Positions 26,935 through 38,387 of a stretch of 40,328 nucleotides of DNA are shown here, piece by piece. Each line of letters starts with the position of its first letter. The stretch's first letter is position 1. The notes under the pieces were generated by a model. The model had not been told where the DNA came from, ran no database searches, and saw only the letters and a list, made by a program, of their open reading frames with translations. The stretch lies in NCBI GenBank assembly GCA_947378965.1, contig CANCMG010000034.1, positions 1 to 40,328 of the forward strand, written 5' to 3'. A program made the position numbers and the translations under genes. This DNA is from Alcaligenaceae bacterium (GTDB taxonomy: Bacteria > Pseudomonadota > Gammaproteobacteria > Burkholderiales > Burkholderiaceae_B).

Positions 26935-28807
26935 AGCCAAAGCGCTGGGCAAAAAAGATTTAAACGATACGCGCACGCCTACCGAGCGGTTGGTTGAGTT
27001 TGCCGAAAACTTTAAAGGCAACGGCATCAAGCGCGAAGAAGACCTTGCGTGGCGCCAGCAGTCGGTTGAAAAGCGACTAGCCCATGCCATGGTGCACGGC
27101 ATGACGCAATTTATTGTCGAAGACACTGAAGAAATCCGTCAGCAGATTGCCGATCGCAACGGGCGCCCCATCGAAGTGATCGAAGGCCCGCTCATGGCTG
27201 GCATGAACATCGTGGGCGATTTGTTTGGTGAAGGAAAAATGTTTTTGCCGCAGGTGGTGAAATCTGCCCGCGTGATGAAGCAAGCCGTCGGGCACCTGAT
27301 CCCGTTTATCGAAGCTGAAAAAAAGCTCATCGAGGCCGCCGGTGGCGACGTACGTGCTAAAGGCAAAATCGTGATCGCAACCGTCAAGGGCGATGTGCAC
27401 GATATTGGTAAAAACATCGTCACGGTGGTGCTTCAGTGTAATAACTTTGAAGTCGTCAATATGGGTGTGATGGTGCCAGCTGCCGAGATTCTGGCGCGCG
27501 CCAAAGCTGAAAACGCTGACATTGTTGGCCTCTCGGGCTTGATTACGCCAAGCCTCGAAGAAATGGCCTACGTCGCTAGCGAGATGCAGCGCGACGAATA
27601 TTTTCGCAGCCGCAAAATCCCGTTGATGATTGGCGGCGCAACAACCAGTCGGGTGCACACGGCCGTCAAAATTGCGCCGCATTACGAGGGCCCTGTGATT
27701 TATGTGCCCGATGCTAGCCGGTCGGTTGGGGTTGCGCAAAATCTGGTCTCTGAAACAGCCAATACCTATCTTGAAGAGCTGGCGGTTGAATACGAAGACG
27801 TGCGTCGTCGCCATGCTGCACGTAAAGCCACACCGCTGATGTCGTTGGTTGATGCGCGTGCGGCAAAGCCTGCGATCGATTGGGCGAGTTATAAGCCGCC
27901 TCGTCCAAAATTTATTGGTCGTCGCACCTTTAAAAATTTCGACTTAGCTGAGCTCGCAACCTATATCGACTGGACCCCATTTTTTCAAACCTGGAGTCTC
28001 TTTGGTCAGTTTCCGGCGATCTTGGATGACAAGGTGGTGGGCGAACAGGCGCGTGAGGTGTTGGCCGATGGCCAGGCGATGCTTAAGCGCATGGTTGATG
28101 GCCGCTGGTTAACGGCCAATGGTGTTGCGGCGTTTTACCCCGCGAATACCGTCAATGATGACGATATCGAAATCTATACAGACGAAACTCGTGAAAAAGT
28201 ATTGTTTACTTGGCGCGGCTTGCGTCAGCAGGGCATGAAACGCGAGGGCGTCGAAAACAAATGTTTGGCTGACTTTATCGCGCCCAAAGAGTCTGGCGTG
28301 ATGGATTACATCGGTTTGTTTGCAGTCACGGCAGGCTTAGGCATCGAGAAAAAAGAACAAGAATTTGAACGCGCTAACGATGATTACTCGGCCATCATGT
28401 TTAAGTCACTGGCCGATCGCCTCGCCGAGGCGTTTGCCGAGGCGCTTCACGCGCGTGTTCGTAAAGATATTTGGGGCTATGTGCCTGACGAATCTTTGAC
28501 CAACGAACAGATGATCAAAGAGGCGTATCAAGGCATACGACCAGCACCGGGTTACCCTGCTTGTCCAGAGCATGTGGTCAAACGTGAAATGTTTGAGGTG
28601 CTTGACGGTGCCGATATCGGCATGGTGCTAACAGAAAGCTATGCCATGCATCCAGCCGCCAGCGTATCGGGATTTTATTTTAGCCACCCACAGTCGCAGT
28701 ACTTTAGCGTGGGCATCATCGGCGATGATCAAGTGGCTGATTACGTGAAGCGCGCGGGTCGCACAGAAAAAGACGTGAAAAGAACGCTGGCGCCTAATCT
28801 AGGCTAA
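26927..28807 (+). CDS. metH: Methionine synthase, C-terminal half (cap, B12 and AdoMet activation domains)
   Basis: The 626-residue frame carries the rest of MetH. The cap domain has [20 protein letters not shown]. The cobalamin domain has the histidine ligand in [13 protein letters not shown] (about residue 157), plus [13 protein letters not shown] and [12 protein letters not shown]. The AdoMet activation domain has [36 protein letters not shown] (about 533) and [19 protein letters not shown]. The apparent GTG start (26927) overlaps the first half's stop as GTGAATAA, with only a weak GGTG upstream, so reinitiation after the first half is the likeliest way to translate it. Its first 20 residues ([13 protein letters not shown]...) are an unusual lysine-rich linker before the conserved [13 protein letters not shown]. 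Confidence 0.9.
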   Translation: MNKAKALGKKDLNDTRTPTERLVEFAENFKGNGIKREEDLAWRQQSVEKRLAHAMVHGMTQFIVEDTEEIRQQIADRNGRPIEVIEGPLMAGMNIVGDLFGEGKMFLPQVVKSARVMKQAVGHLIPFIEAEKKLIEAAGGDVRAKGKIVIATVKGDVHDIGKNIVTVVLQCNNFEVVNMGVMVPAAEILARAKAENADIVGLSGLITPSLEEMAYVASEMQRDEYFRSRKIPLMIGGATTSRVHTAVKIAPHYEGPVIYVPDASRSVGVAQNLVSETANTYLEELAVEYEDVRRRHAARKATPLMSLVDARAAKPAIDWASYKPPRPKFIGRRTFKNFDLAELATYIDWTPFFQTWSLFGQFPAILDDKVVGEQAREVLADGQAMLKRMVDGRWLTANGVAAFYPANTVNDDDIEIYTDETREKVLFTWRGLRQQGMKREGVENKCLADFIAPKESGVMDYIGLFAVTAGLGIEKKEQEFERANDDYSAIMFKSLADRLAEAFAEALHARVRKDIWGYVPDESLTNEQMIKEAYQGIRPAPGYPACPEHVVKREMFEVLDGADIGMVLTESYAMHPAASVSGFYFSHPQSQYFSVGIIGDDQVADYVKRAGRTEKDVKRTLAPNLG

Positions 28808-28852
28808 TGCAAAGTGCGCCGCTGACGAGAAGCCGGTCCGTTACCTAAGTGG

Positions 28853-28957
28853 TGAGTGGTGAGTGGTGAGTGGTGAGTGGTGAGTGGTGAGTGGTGAGTG
28901 GTGAGTGGTGAGTGGCGAGTGGTGAGTGGCGAGTGGCGAGTGGCGAGTGGCGAGTGG
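28853..28957. repeat. 7-bp minisatellite, 15 units of YGAGTGG
   Basis: Fifteen exact 7-bp units run without interruption: ten TGAGTGG and five CGAGTGG. The C variants are clustered at the right end (units 10 and 12-15). Partial units flank both ends. The array lies between the convergent ends of metH (45 bp away) and an acyltransferase gene (76 bp away). Because 7 is not a multiple of 3, open frames through it are artefacts with Ser-Pro-Leu-Thr-Thr-His repeats. It has the look of a length-variable (VNTR) locus. Confidence 0.97.
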
Positions 28958-29033
28958 TGAGAGCGGCCGCGGCGCGCGCCGTTGTTTGTGCGTGTATGCT
29001 TGAATCGCGGGTTGGCTGCCAAGAAAGCGGTCG

Positions 29034-30139
29034 TCACCAGGCAAGCGTTTCAAGTAAAAAAGCAGTCGCGACAGCGGCACCTAAAGCTGCAGTGACCCAG
29101 TTGCGGCCAAGCGCGTTGGGTTGGCTTTCAACGTAACGATACAGAAGCGTACCGGCCCCAACTGAGATTAAGACCGCAAGCATCATGCCCAGTGCGTTAA
29201 TGAGCACCCCGGCTGGGAAAAACCGTGCCCACAGCGCATTCATCCCAATCACAAAGCCATAGTGAATTAAAAAAATGGAATACGAGCGCTGACCCAGCCA
29301 CGTCAGCAGACCTGGGCGCGGCCATTGGGCAAGCCAGCCGCGTTGGCCCGCGATGGCAACAATGATTGCCGTTGCCAAGGCGACGACGATTGGATTGCGA
29401 AATTGGAACCACAAGGCCACCGAGCCAAGTGCGGCGATCGTTAATAACAGGATGCCACCTAAGCTTTGACGCGTTGACCAGTAAGCCAGCATTCCTAATG
29501 CATAGGCGCCAAAGAAGTAGGGGGCGTAGTCTTCATATTGATTGTGGCGATTCAGCATCCACAACGAGGCGGCAGCTAGCGCGATCATCAAACACGGAAA
29601 CACCCAGCGCCAGTTAGGTGCCACCCGCGCACTGAAGGCAGTGAGTAAGACCGTCAGTATGAATAATTGAAAATCAATCGCGACATACCAAACCCCGGCG
29701 GATAAGGCCTCAACACCGGTGAGGTCGTGTAGCAACAAGGCGTGCGCCAGTAACTGTGCGAGGCCTGGGGGCGCTGAAAGCGAGTCGTGTACAAACCAAG
29801 GCCTGACGACCGCGGTGATCAATATTGCACAGGCGATCGCAAATAAAAACGGCGTGACTAAGCGGCGGTAGCGCTTAAAGATTAGGCCTAAGGCCGAGGT
29901 CGTCGAAGAGGTAGAGGGTTGCCCCTCAGGCGCAAGTTGAGACGCAACTAAAAAACCAGCCAACACAAAAAACATTTGCACGGCTAAGCGCGCGTAGATT
30001 TCAAGCCCACCGATGATCGCAGGGAAATCACCTCGCACCACATCAGACATCGGCCCGTACACCGCGAGATGGTGCAGGACAATGGCAATGCACCCGATGC
30101 CTTTCATAGCATCGAGTAGTGGCAAGCGCGATATTGCCA

Positions 30140-30140
<1 letters not shown>
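29034..30140 (-). CDS. Acyltransferase 3 family membrane protein (OafA/YrhL-like)
   Basis: The 368-residue protein is almost entirely hydrophobic, with about ten membrane segments. It starts with the family signature LLDAMKGIGCIAIVLHHLAVYG (conserved HH) and has MFFVLAGFLVASQL, FKRYRRLVTPFLFAI and a late SYSIFLIHYGFVIGMNALW. Such enzymes O-acylate sugars, polysaccharides, lipopolysaccharide or lipids at the inner membrane; the acceptor is unknown. Its ATG shares one base with the thiC stop (TGATG at 30142-30138), so it is probably translated by coupling from the TPP-controlled thiC message, an unexpected partner. No sugar biosynthesis genes are adjacent. Confidence 0.85.
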
Positions 30141-32113
<1,973 letters not shown>

Positions 32114-32114
32114 C

Positions 32115-32195
32115 GCGCTCCCAGCTTCGGCATTATCCGTACTGGTACGAAGGGACTCTCTCAACCTGGCGACTAGCCAAGTACCCCCGCATAAT
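32115..32195 (-). promoter_or_regulatory. TPP riboswitch (THI element) upstream of thiC
   Basis: On the minus strand the leader reads GCGGGGGTACTTGG, then GGTTGAGA, GTCCCTTCGTACC, GGATAATGCCGAAGCTGGGA. These are the conserved blocks of the THI element in the correct order (consensus CTGAGA, ACCCTTCGAACCTGATCTGGATAATGCC in parts, GCGnAGGGA). It starts close to the predicted transcription start and ends about 60 bp before the thiC ATG. Binding of thiamine pyrophosphate is expected to reduce thiC, and probably acyltransferase, expression. Confidence 0.95.
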
Positions 32196-32202
32196 GAGTG
32201 AG

Positions 32203-32231
32203 AGTATAGGACGTCTTTGAGGATTTGACAC
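32203..32231 (-). promoter_or_regulatory. Probable sigma-70 promoter of thiC
   Basis: On the minus strand GTGTCA (32231-32226), a 17-bp spacer and TATACT (32208-32203) form a good -35/-10 pair; the -10 is near perfect and the -35 matches four of six. The expected start, about seven bases on, is at the 5' edge of the TPP riboswitch. The rest of the gap to proB (32232-32402) shows no gene. Confidence 0.6.
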
Positions 32232-32402
32232 GTTGACCCTGTGCTGGAAGGGGAGATCTGGCGGTTAGGAGAAAGACCAACCGGGTCGTGGCGGGATTGT
32301 TTGGGTTAAGTCAGCGGTGTAAACACAGGTGACACATACGACAAGAGGCTCAAACACAAGGCGGCATAAACGACGACGCGCGACCTGATCTGCCGCCAGT
32401 CG

Positions 32403-33554
32403 TCACTCCAGGATGATCAAATTGTCGCGGTGCATCAATTCGCTTTCTGGCATGACGCCCAAAATATCTGCGATTTGCGCTGAAGGCTGACCCATAATGC
32501 GTCGCGTGTCGGCTGACGAATAGTTGACTAGGCCGCGGGCACGCTCTTTGCCTGTTGAGTCAACGCATGCCACAACATCGCCCGGTTCAAACTCACCTTC
32601 AACCGCTTGCACACCAACCGGCAGCAGGCTTTTGCCCTCAAGTACCAATGCCTTGACTGCGCCAGCATCGAGCACCAGCTTGCCGCGCAGACGTAAATGA
32701 TCCGCCATCCACTGCTTACGGGCCGAAAGCACAGGCAGCTCAGCCCTGAGTTCAGAGCCAAGGCACTCGCCTTGTGCCAAGCGCACCAAAACGTCAGGTT
32801 CGCGCCCCGAGGCGATGACGGTGTGCGCGCCACTGCGTGCCGCCCGCTTGGCCGCCAGAATTTTTGTGAGCATGCCCCCCTTACCTAAGCCGCCGCCGGT
32901 GCTGCCCGCCATGGCTTCAAGCGAGGCATCGCCGGCCAAGCCATGTGACACAAATAAAGCGTCGGGATTTTTACGCGGGTCGCAGTCATACAAGCCGCGC
33001 TGGTCGGTCAAAATGATCAAGGCATCGGCTTCAATCAGGTTGGTCACCAGCGCGCCAAGCGTGTCGTTATCACCTAAGGCAATTTCTTCGGTGGCGACCG
33101 TATCGTTTTCGTTCACAATCGGCACGACACCTAAGCGCAACAGTGCAAACAGGGTTGAGCGAGCGTTGAGGTAGCGTTGGCGGTTGGCCAGATCTTCGTG
33201 CGTTAGCAAAATTTGGGCGGTACGTAGATTGTGTTTTGCAAAAGCAACTTCGTAGGCTTGCGCTAAGCCCATTTGGCCCACGGCGGCGGCGGCTTGAAGC
33301 TCGTGCATCAAGGTAGGCCGCTTGGCCCAACCTAAACGCGCCATACCCTCAGCGATCGCACCGCTTGATACCAGGACCACTTGTTTGCCTTGTGCTCGCA
33401 GGGCCGCGATTTGGCTGGCCCAGTGTGCCACGGCCTCGCGATCGATGCCTTGACCGTCGTTTGTCACCAGCGATGAGCCGACTTTGGCCACGAGGCGCGA
33501 GGCCGAGGCGATGACAGATAGTGAACCAGTAGGGGCTGCAGGGGTGGACGTCAT
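32403..33554 (-). CDS. proB: Glutamate 5-kinase
   Basis: The 383-residue protein begins its amino-acid-kinase domain with [19 protein letters not shown] and [17 protein letters not shown]. It has [14 protein letters not shown] and [23 protein letters not shown] (in part: [18 protein letters not shown]), then GTGGMLTKI-like [21 protein letters not shown]-terminal PUA domain starts near [20 protein letters not shown]. ProB phosphorylates glutamate as the first step of proline synthesis and is feedback-inhibited by proline. It follows obgE by 29 bp on the same strand, a usual betaproteobacterial arrangement. Confidence 0.96.
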   Translation of the reverse strand: MTSTPAAPTGSLSVIASASRLVAKVGSSLVTNDGQGIDREAVAHWASQIAALRAQGKQVVLVSSGAIAEGMARLGWAKRPTLMHELQAAAAVGQMGLAQAYEVAFAKHNLRTAQILLTHEDLANRQRYLNARSTLFALLRLGVVPIVNENDTVATEEIALGDNDTLGALVTNLIEADALIILTDQRGLYDCDPRKNPDALFVSHGLAGDASLEAMAGSTGGGLGKGGMLTKILAAKRAARSGAHTVIASGREPDVLVRLAQGECLGSELRAELPVLSARKQWMADHLRLRGKLVLDAGAVKALVLEGKSLLPVGVQAVEGEFEPGDVVACVDSTGKERARGLVNYSSADTRRIMGQPSAQIADILGVMPESELMHRDNLIILE

Positions 33555-33583
33555 CTCAAATTGAATAAACGCTTGAAGGCTAT

Positions 33584-34771
<1,188 letters not shown>

Positions 34772-34783
34772 CTAAAAAGCAGC

Positions 34784-35044
34784 TTACTCAGCCGAAACGA
34801 TCGAAACCGTTGACTTGTTGAGCTTGCCTTGAACCGAAAATTTGACGTGACCGTCAATCAGCGCATACAGAGTGTGGTCTTTACCCAAACCCACGTTTGT
34901 GCCGGGATGAAACGTTGTACCGCGCTGACGCACGATGATTGAACCGGCCGGAATCAGTTCGCCGCCGTAGGCTTTAACGCCCAGACGTTTCGATTCTGAG
35001 TCACGACCGTTGCGCGTCGAGCCGCCGCCTTTTTTCTGTGCCAT
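34784..35044 (-). CDS. rpmA: 50S ribosomal protein L27
   Basis: The 86-residue protein has the L27 N-terminus [20 protein letters not shown], then [23 protein letters not shown] and [17 protein letters not shown] (each a family signature). L27 lies near the peptidyl transferase centre. There is no N-terminal extension needing cleavage. It lies 45 bp after rplU on the same strand. Confidence 0.98.
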   Translation of the reverse strand: MAQKKGGGSTRNGRDSESKRLGVKAYGGELIPAGSIIVRQRGTTFHPGTNVGLGKDHTLYALIDGHVKFSVQGKLNKSTVSIVSAE

Positions 35045-35089
35045 GTTTGTTCCTAGATTTAGCTGAGATTTAAGAGGACAATGCAGCGC

Positions 35090-35401
35090 TTAAGCTGTGA
35101 TGTCACCGATTAAAATCTCAGTGTAGTTTTGACGGTGGCCTTGATGCTTTTGGTAATGCTTGCGACGACGCATCTTGAAGATCGTGACCTTATCATGGCG
35201 TCCTTGCGCAAGAACCGTTGCCTTGACCAGAGCGCCAGCCACAAGCGGGGTACCAACCTTAAGTTGGTCGCCTTCGCCTACGGATAACACCTGATCTAGC
35301 GTGATTTCTTGCCCAATGTCTGCCGGTATCTGTTCTATTTTAAGTTTTTCACCAGAAGCAATGCGATACTGCTTGCCTCCAGTTTTTATGACCGCGTACA
35401 T
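35090..35401 (-). CDS. rplU: 50S ribosomal protein L21
   Basis: The 103-residue protein starts [20 protein letters not shown] and ends with the [19 protein letters not shown] signature of L21 (positively charged rRNA-binding loop). GAGG lies seven bases before the ATG. It is the first gene of rplU-rpmA and has a clear promoter at 35459-35487. Confidence 0.98.
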   Translation of the reverse strand: MYAVIKTGGKQYRIASGEKLKIEQIPADIGQEITLDQVLSVGEGDQLKVGTPLVAGALVKATVLAQGRHDKVTIFKMRRRKHYQKHQGHRQNYTEILIGDITA

Positions 35402-35458
35402 GGGTTAACCTCGTGTTTTAGTGCAATTGGAATCTCGACTAACGTAGCCGAGCCAGAA

Positions 35459-35487
35459 ATAATAGCGCGTAACCACTTGAAAGTCAA
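35459..35487 (-). promoter_or_regulatory. Strong sigma-70 promoter of rplU-rpmA
   Basis: On the minus strand TTGACT (35487-35482), exactly 17 bp, then TATTAT (35464-35459). Both hexamers match the consensus at five of six. The start of transcription should be near 35452, giving a leader of about 50 bases before rplU. Its -35 is 11 bp from the ispB start codon on the other strand. Confidence 0.8.
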
Positions 35488-35497
35488 AAGAAAGTCT

Positions 35498-36466
35498 GTG
35501 CAAAAACTCTCTGATCTGCTCGCCCCTGTTGCTGGGGATATGAATGCCGTGGATGCCGTGATTCGCTCGCGGCTCGACTCAGACGTGGTTTTAATCCGAA
35601 CAATCGGTGATTACATCATTGGGGCGGGGGGTAAGCGGATGCGCCCAGCCATGTTGCTATTGGTAGCGCAGGCGCTAGGTTATCGGGGTGGCCACCACCA
35701 TTTAATGGCAGCGGTGGTCGAATTTATCCATACGGCCACCCTGTTGCATGACGATGTCGTCGACGAATCCGACCTGCGGCGCGGCCGCAGCACCGCCAAT
35801 GCGGTGTTTGGTAACGCCGCGAGCGTATTGGTCGGCGATTACCTGTATTCGCGGGCCTTTGAGATGATGGTAGACGTTGACAGCATGGCAATCATGAAAA
35901 TCATGTCTGGTGCCACCACCGTGATCGCCGAGGGTGAAGTGTTGCAATTGCTCAACGTACACGATCCCGACGTCTCTGAAGCGCGTTATTTACAAGTCGT
36001 TCGGTTTAAAACCGCCAAGCTTTTTGAGGCCGCCGCTGAGGCGGGGGCGGTGCTGGCTGGGGCAAATTCGGTACAGCGCGAAGCTGCCGCAGCTTACGGA
36101 CGGCACCTTGGCACCGCGTTTCAGCTTGTCGACGATGTACTAGATTACAGCGGTGACGTCGATGCTTTGGGTAAAAACGTTGGGGATGATTTGCGCGAAG
36201 GTAAGCCAACGTTACCGTTGATTCGTGTTTTGGAAGTGGGAACTGACTTACAGAAACAGCTAGTTCGGCAAGCGATTGAGCATGGCGAGGCCGATTTTGA
36301 TGCGGTGGCGCAGGCTATTCAAGATACCGGCGCCCTTGGGCATGCCCAGAGGTGTGCCGTGGCCGAAGCTGACATGGCCAGTGAAGCGCTTGCGGCGTTT
36401 CCGGAATCAACCGCGCGTGAGGCTTTACTTAATTTTTGCGCTTTTGCGGTTGGCCGCGATCGGTGA
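35498..36466 (+). CDS. ispB: Octaprenyl diphosphate synthase
   Basis: The trans-polyprenyl synthase has both aspartate motifs: LLHDDVVDESDLRRGR (first DDxxD) and FQLVDDVLDYSGD (second), plus GGKRMRPAMLLL. It makes the octaprenyl side chain of ubiquinone. The frame is open from 35309, but that extension runs antisense through rplU and has no similarity. The GTG at 35498 begins the family start (QKLSDLLAPVAGDMNAVD), has AAAAGAAAG upstream and gives 322 residues against 323 in E. coli. A TTG at 35477 is an alternative. It is divergent from rplU, a common arrangement. Confidence 0.93.
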   Translation: MQKLSDLLAPVAGDMNAVDAVIRSRLDSDVVLIRTIGDYIIGAGGKRMRPAMLLLVAQALGYRGGHHHLMAAVVEFIHTATLLHDDVVDESDLRRGRSTANAVFGNAASVLVGDYLYSRAFEMMVDVDSMAIMKIMSGATTVIAEGEVLQLLNVHDPDVSEARYLQVVRFKTAKLFEAAAEAGAVLAGANSVQREAAAAYGRHLGTAFQLVDDVLDYSGDVDALGKNVGDDLREGKPTLPLIRVLEVGTDLQKQLVRQAIEHGEADFDAVAQAIQDTGALGHAQRCAVAEADMASEALAAFPESTAREALLNFCAFAVGRDR

Positions 36467-36487
36467 TTGATTCACCCGACTGCTTTG

Positions 36488-36520
36488 GGCTAATTAGCTA
36501 GAGCTATCCAACGATTAGCC
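36488..36520. terminator. Inverted repeat between convergent ispB and a mini-protein gene
   Basis: Outer arms GGCTAAT (36488-36494) and ATTAGCC (36514-36520) enclose a second palindrome, TAGCT-AG-AGCTA (36495-36506). It lies 22 bases after the ispB stop. The flanks are AT-rich but without a clean T tract, so this is a candidate terminator only. Confidence 0.45.
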
Positions 36521-36582
36521 TGAATTTAATTTACTACGCATCGAGCGATAGGCGACTTGAGCGATCGCGAGCTCGCCTGGCC

Positions 36583-36816
36583 TTAATGTGTGTACCGAGC
36601 CACGTAAAAAACTGCAGCAAACAGGCTGGGTAGCAACGTGACTAACAAGCCCGACATCCACTTGACGATCAACCATGTTTGGTTGGTAAGCTCTTTATGC
36701 AGCGTTGTCTCGACTTTTTGAATGGCGCCATTCATTCGCACTTCAAGATGCGCAAGATCTTCACGTGTGGCTAACGTGGGGATGATTGCTTCTAAGCGAG
36801 TGAGTCGAGTTTCCAT
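36583..36816 (-). CDS. Small coiled-coil/transmembrane protein, copy 1
   Basis: This 77-residue protein has a charged helical N-terminal part with heptad-like spacing (TRLTRLEAIIPTLATREDLA, NGAIQKVETTLHKELTNQ) and one C-terminal membrane segment (WMSGLLVTLLPSLFAAVFYV, about 53-72), ending RYTH. The form resembles XhlA-like and other short coiled-coil membrane proteins; function is unknown. It is a close copy of the next gene upstream on the same strand: the last 38 residues are identical, and the rest differs by a Val/Gly change and a deleted seven-residue unit. No ribosome binding site is clear. Two conserved copies argue that it is a real gene. Confidence 0.65.
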   Translation of the reverse strand: METRLTRLEAIIPTLATREDLAHLEVRMNGAIQKVETTLHKELTNQTWLIVKWMSGLLVTLLPSLFAAVFYVARYTH

Positions 36817-36883
36817 AAGCGTAAAAATTACCTGAGTGATCGTGCTGATCTATCGCTGCACCTTGAGCGGGGCGCTCTCGCGG

Positions 36884-37138
36884 TTAGTGCGTGTAACGAG
36901 CCACGTAAAAAACCGCAGCAAAAAGGCTGGGTAGCAACGTGACTAACAAGCCCGACATCCACTTGACGATTAACCATGTTTGGTTGGTAAGCTCTTTATG
37001 AAGAGTGGTCTCGACTTTTTGAATGGTGGTTTCGACTTTTTGTATGGCCCCGTTCATGCGCCCTTCAAGGTGCGCCAGATCTTCGCGTGTGGCTAACGTG
37101 GGGATGATTGCTTCTAGGCGAGTGAGACGAGTTTCCAT
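36884..37138 (-). CDS. Small coiled-coil/transmembrane protein, copy 2
   Basis: This 84-residue paralogue of the gene at 36583-36816 has the same METRLTRLEAIIPTLATRED start and the same C-terminal membrane helix. It differs by a tandem internal unit (QKVETTI then QKVETTL, seven residues or 21 bp) that adds one coiled-coil heptad. The frame is open upstream to 37252, but similarity to copy 1 begins at the ATG at 37138, which I take as the start. The two genes form a tandem duplication of roughly 250 bp, about 90% identical by eye, with 67 bp between them. Their function is unknown. Confidence 0.65.
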   Translation of the reverse strand: METRLTRLEAIIPTLATREDLAHLEGRMNGAIQKVETTIQKVETTLHKELTNQTWLIVKWMSGLLVTLLPSLFAAVFYVARYTH

Positions 37139-37286
37139 AGCCTTAATTTTAAACTTAGGCCACAAGCGAATCAATACGTAGTGGTACGAAAGAGTGTAAG
37201 CAAACGTTACGCCACGGCTCTTTCTATAAGCGCTTTTACCCACGCGACGCAACCCGTCAAACGCCTCAGTGAAACCAGCTTAAATT

Positions 37287-37323
37287 CAACACCGCGTGAT
37301 TCAATCTTAATCACGCGGTGTTG
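37287..37323 (-). terminator. Long hairpin downstream of the crotonase gene
   Basis: Perfect 15-bp arms CAACACCGCGTGATT (37287-37301) and AATCACGCGGTGTTG (37309-37323) with a seven-base loop lie 30 bases after the crotonase stop. The minus strand continues GAATTTAAG, a weak T tract. The likely role is transcription termination or message protection. Confidence 0.6.
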
Positions 37324-37352
37324 CGGCGCCATACCTTCGGTGCAAGGCGCGC

Positions 37353-38126
37353 TCACTTATCAGGGTGCGCCAAGACCCCGATTGACTCAAGCGCCAGAAA
37401 ATACCGCAGATCGTCTTGAAGCGCCTTGCGCAAAGGGTGAATCAATACGCTGCGGGTATTACGCAGCAACATGTCAGATTTCTTTGCGAGTTGCTCTGCA
37501 AGCTGCCAGGCTCGGTTTAACAATTGCTCTGCTGGCAAAATTTCGGCAACTAAGCCAAGCTGCTTGGCCTCGGTTGCCGAGAGCACTTGCCCTGTCAACA
37601 TCAAATAGCGGGCCCGATTTAAACCGAGCAGTTGTGTAAACACAATGCTGATGCCATCGCCAGGAACAATACTGCCAAAATGAAAATGTGCAGTGTCTTC
37701 AAAACTGGCTTGCTCACTGGCCAAGACAATATCGGCTGACAAGACCAGATCGCAATGGCGCTTTGCAGGGCCGTTGACAGCTGCGATGATCGGTACCTCG
37801 ATGTTGACCAAGGTCATTAACATTTTGCGCGCGTTGTATAACAGCGGATCAATACTTGCCGCAGTCACCTTTGCATCGTGAAAAAAATGATCTCTGTCCG
37901 GATCAACTCGTGGGCCGCTGAAGTCTTGCCCAGAGCCAGTTAAAATGATGACACGATTTTGTCGATCAGAGCCAACGAGTTCGAAGGCGCGTATAAACTG
38001 TTGCTGTGCCTCCATATCCCAATACAGTGATTGACCATCGTTATGCAGGCGCATCAGTAAGATGCCCTCGCGACGAGTCATTTCAATTCGGCTAAAGCTG
38101 GCGTGATATTGATCAAAGTCCATCAT
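37353..38126 (-). CDS. Crotonase-superfamily protein resembling 6-oxocamphor hydrolase
   Basis: The 257-residue protein has the crotonase fold (RVIILTGSGQDFSGPRVD, VPIIAAVNGPAKRHCDL, LTGQVLSATEAKQLGLVAEI). It lacks the usual enoyl-CoA hydratase catalytic glutamates and instead shows NGP-AKRH with His124, a His at 147 in DTAHFHFG and Asp157 in IVPGDG. As I recall, 6-oxocamphor hydrolase uses His122, His145 and Asp154 in the same places to cleave a cyclic beta-diketone by a retro-Claisen reaction, without CoA. So a C-C hydrolase of an alicyclic diketone is my preferred reading; a plain enoyl-CoA hydratase/isomerase is the alternative. AGGAG lies nine bases before the ATG. It is divergent from the Bug receptor and near a P450. 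Confidence 0.75.
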   Translation of the reverse strand: MMDFDQYHASFSRIEMTRREGILLMRLHNDGQSLYWDMEAQQQFIRAFELVGSDRQNRVIILTGSGQDFSGPRVDPDRDHFFHDAKVTAASIDPLLYNARKMLMTLVNIEVPIIAAVNGPAKRHCDLVLSADIVLASEQASFEDTAHFHFGSIVPGDGISIVFTQLLGLNRARYLMLTGQVLSATEAKQLGLVAEILPAEQLLNRAWQLAEQLAKKSDMLLRNTRSVLIHPLRKALQDDLRYFLALESIGVLAHPDK

Positions 38127-38245
38127 TTTGCGCGTCTCCTGGGGCTGTTAGCGCCTTGGCGCCGAGATTATTTTTTTAGTACACAGGTTTTGATTTTCGT
38201 GAGTGCCGCGGTGGCTTGGCGCTGAGCGTCATGGCTCCGACTCAA

Positions 38246-38260
38246 TCGAGTGTAGCTCGA
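38246..38260. promoter_or_regulatory. Small palindrome in the divergent region between crotonase and Bug receptor
   Basis: TCGAG (38246-38250), a five-base spacer and CTCGA (38256-38260) form a perfect inverted repeat near the middle of the 261-bp region between two divergent genes. A partly symmetrical CGAAAGCTCTCG follows directly. It could be an operator for a shared regulator; the evidence is weak. The region holds no gene. Confidence 0.25.
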
Positions 38261-38387
38261 AAGCTCTCGAACCAAGTGCTAACATCCTAACGAAATATTA
38301 ATAAAAAATCCGAACGTGGCTTGCGCCTGAGTCGGCGAAAGTTAAGACAGCAGCGATCCCTTCAAATTAAAAAAACAGAGGATAACG

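Noticed and set aside
28853-28957. CRISPR array
   Set aside because: The units are 7 bp and contiguous, with no spacers and no cas genes.
28804-29080. Minus-strand frames encoding Ser-Pro-Leu-Thr-Thr-His repeats
   Set aside because: These are translations of the 7-bp minisatellite; the period leaves several frames open. No start signal or family was seen.
35309-35497. N-terminal extension of ispB
   Set aside because: It is antisense to rplU and its promoter, has no family similarity, and the GTG at 35498 gives the normal length.
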